Shown here one piece after another: positions 63,292 through 64,000 of a stretch of DNA of 64,000 nucleotides. The position numbers and the translations under genes were made by a program. Source of the DNA: Oikopleura dioica. Lineage: Eukaryota > Chordata > Appendicularia > Copelata > Oikopleuridae. The first letter of the stretch is position 1. The number at the start of each line of letters is the position of its first letter. The stretch spans positions 12,338,501 through 12,402,500 of the forward strand of contig OU015569.1 in the NCBI GenBank assembly GCA_907165135.1, written 5' to 3'. Below the pieces are notes generated by a model. The model made no database searches. It worked only from the letters and a program-made list of their open reading frames with translations, and was not told the origin of the DNA.

Positions 63292-63446
63292 AAATTAACA
63301 AAGTAACACCCTTAATCTGGGCTCGGCAACCTGTGTGCAAAACCTGAGTCATGGCCTGAAAAGCATATTTAAGCTCTATCAGGTCCTGACTCAGGCTTTG
63401 TACACAGGTTGCCGAGCCCAGATTAAGGGTATTACTTCGTTAATTC
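63292..63446. repeat. A hairpin exactly centred in a B hairpin
   Basis: AATTAACAAAGTAACACCCT / AGGGTATTACTTCGTTAATT outside, and AATCTGGGCTCGGCAACCTG / CAGGTTGCCGAGCCCAGATT inside. The boundary between B and A arms falls at the same base on both sides. Confidence 0.9.
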
Positions 63447-63636
63447 TTGAGGAAAATTGTGGTTGATGATTTCTCCGCCCATAACCCTAACCCTTACCCC
63501 GAGAAATAAACATATTTTTGGTCAATTATTACTAAAAAATAAATTTTCTTGGATTTGATTTTTCTTAAATAAGGGTGTCACTATGAAAGATTTGGAAAGT
63601 TGCAATCGGATGATAATTTGATTATTTCCTCTCCCC
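63447..63636. other. Solo B arm
   Basis: AAATAAGGGTGTCACTATGA at 63567-63586 without a partner. Confidence 0.5.
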
Positions 63637-63912
63637 TTAAATGACAAAAAAGCTCTGAGTGTTTCGACTTGCAGGTGCGCGTGATCCGTAACATTCGTCG
63701 TGCTTGTTCGGTTTGTCCTGTCCATGTGGCCTGTGGTTCTTTGCCGAGCGTTGTGGTCGTCCCTTAAGCTTTTTCACGAAGAAGAGACCCTCTTGCATAT
63801 CGCAATCTCCATAACGCTGACCGCATTCTCTGTCCTCCACGCTGCTTTCTAAAATCGACAATCGCAACTTGCCGTTAAACCTTTTTGGACAAATTTTCCA
63901 TTTATTTGGCAT
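63637..63912 (-). CDS. Weak candidate: cysteine-containing exon, unrecognised
   Basis: A 91-codon reverse ORF beginning ATG at 63912. The nucleotides before it (CCGAATCAG) could be a splice acceptor, and an upstream in-frame stop lies close, so this may be an internal exon. The translation has a cysteine-bearing stretch (RECGQRYGDCDMQEGLFF) followed by a strongly basic tail with RPQRSAKNHRP. This is reminiscent of small secreted cysteine-knot factors, but the match is too short to name. The last residues run into AT-rich sequence and are probably not coding. Confidence 0.25.
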   Translation of the reverse strand: MPNKWKICPKRFNGKLRLSILESSVEDRECGQRYGDCDMQEGLFFVKKLKGRPQRSAKNHRPHGQDKPNKHDECYGSRAPASRNTQSFFVI

Positions 63913-64000
63913 CTGATTCGGTTACTTTTTGATTGGACCAGAATCTTCATTTCGCAATAGCAAACAATATTTCTACTAATTTTATTATCTCTAACACTCT

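Overview
This is a eukaryotic, almost certainly animal, window. It has spliced genes with very short GT-AG introns (35-51 bp), AATAAA polyadenylation signals, and a secreted collagen-C1q protein. There is no operon or ribosome-binding-site structure. Tiny introns together with a heavy load of non-autonomous hairpin transposons would suit an appendicularian tunicate (larvacean) or another compact-intron invertebrate. That placement is inference only; no marker gene fixes the taxon.

Coding content is sparse. (1) 27162-29377 (+) is a complete five-exon gene for a 680-residue protein. A degenerate protein-kinase-like domain is followed by a domain that keeps the papain active-site residues at papain spacing (Gln435, Cys441, His580, Asn596). 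(2) 43522-46466 (-) is an inverted paralogue with the same exon layout. It is broken by at least three frameshifts and by a 729-bp hAT-type hairpin element inserted just before the protease active-site codons. (3) 52988-54728 (+) encodes a signal peptide, a collagen stretch and the start of a C1q domain, with a 733-bp hairpin element in a probable intron. (4) 29947-31188 (+) is a decayed, unrecognised coding region with a coiled coil. A few short ORFs (37887-38111, 63637-63912) are weak candidates.

Most of the rest is palindromic mobile DNA in families that recur and nest in each other. Family A carries arms containing CCTGAGTCAGGGTC and ends GGCTCGGCAACCTGTG. Family B carries GTGACACCCTTAT arms, with GGGGGTA and GGGGATAGACATC variants. 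Family C is a GCCGC-rich hairpin core that usually sits inside A. Family E has GACAAATTTTGCG arms around CTGATTGG motifs. Several 0.5-0.95 kb palindromes begin TAGGG and are flanked by 8-bp target-site duplications (6305-6874, 40683-41627, 44309-45037), which marks them as hAT-type MITEs. Three (AGCTC)n satellite arrays (near 10, 39 and 51 kb) share the terminal sequence TTTGCAACTCTG. The first is bounded by an exact 8-bp duplication, so the satellite is carried inside a hAT-like element.

Layout: 0-27 kb is repeats and featureless sequence, with a 10-bp minisatellite at 20.6-21.1 kb. 27-31 kb holds the intact fusion gene and the decayed coiled-coil gene. 31-43 kb is repeats. 43.5-46.5 kb is the dead paralogue. 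47-52 kb is repeats and the largest satellite. 53-55 kb is the collagen-C1q gene. 55-64 kb is repeats, with a possible partial exon at the end. Stretches where I recognise nothing are listed so that the reader knows they were examined.
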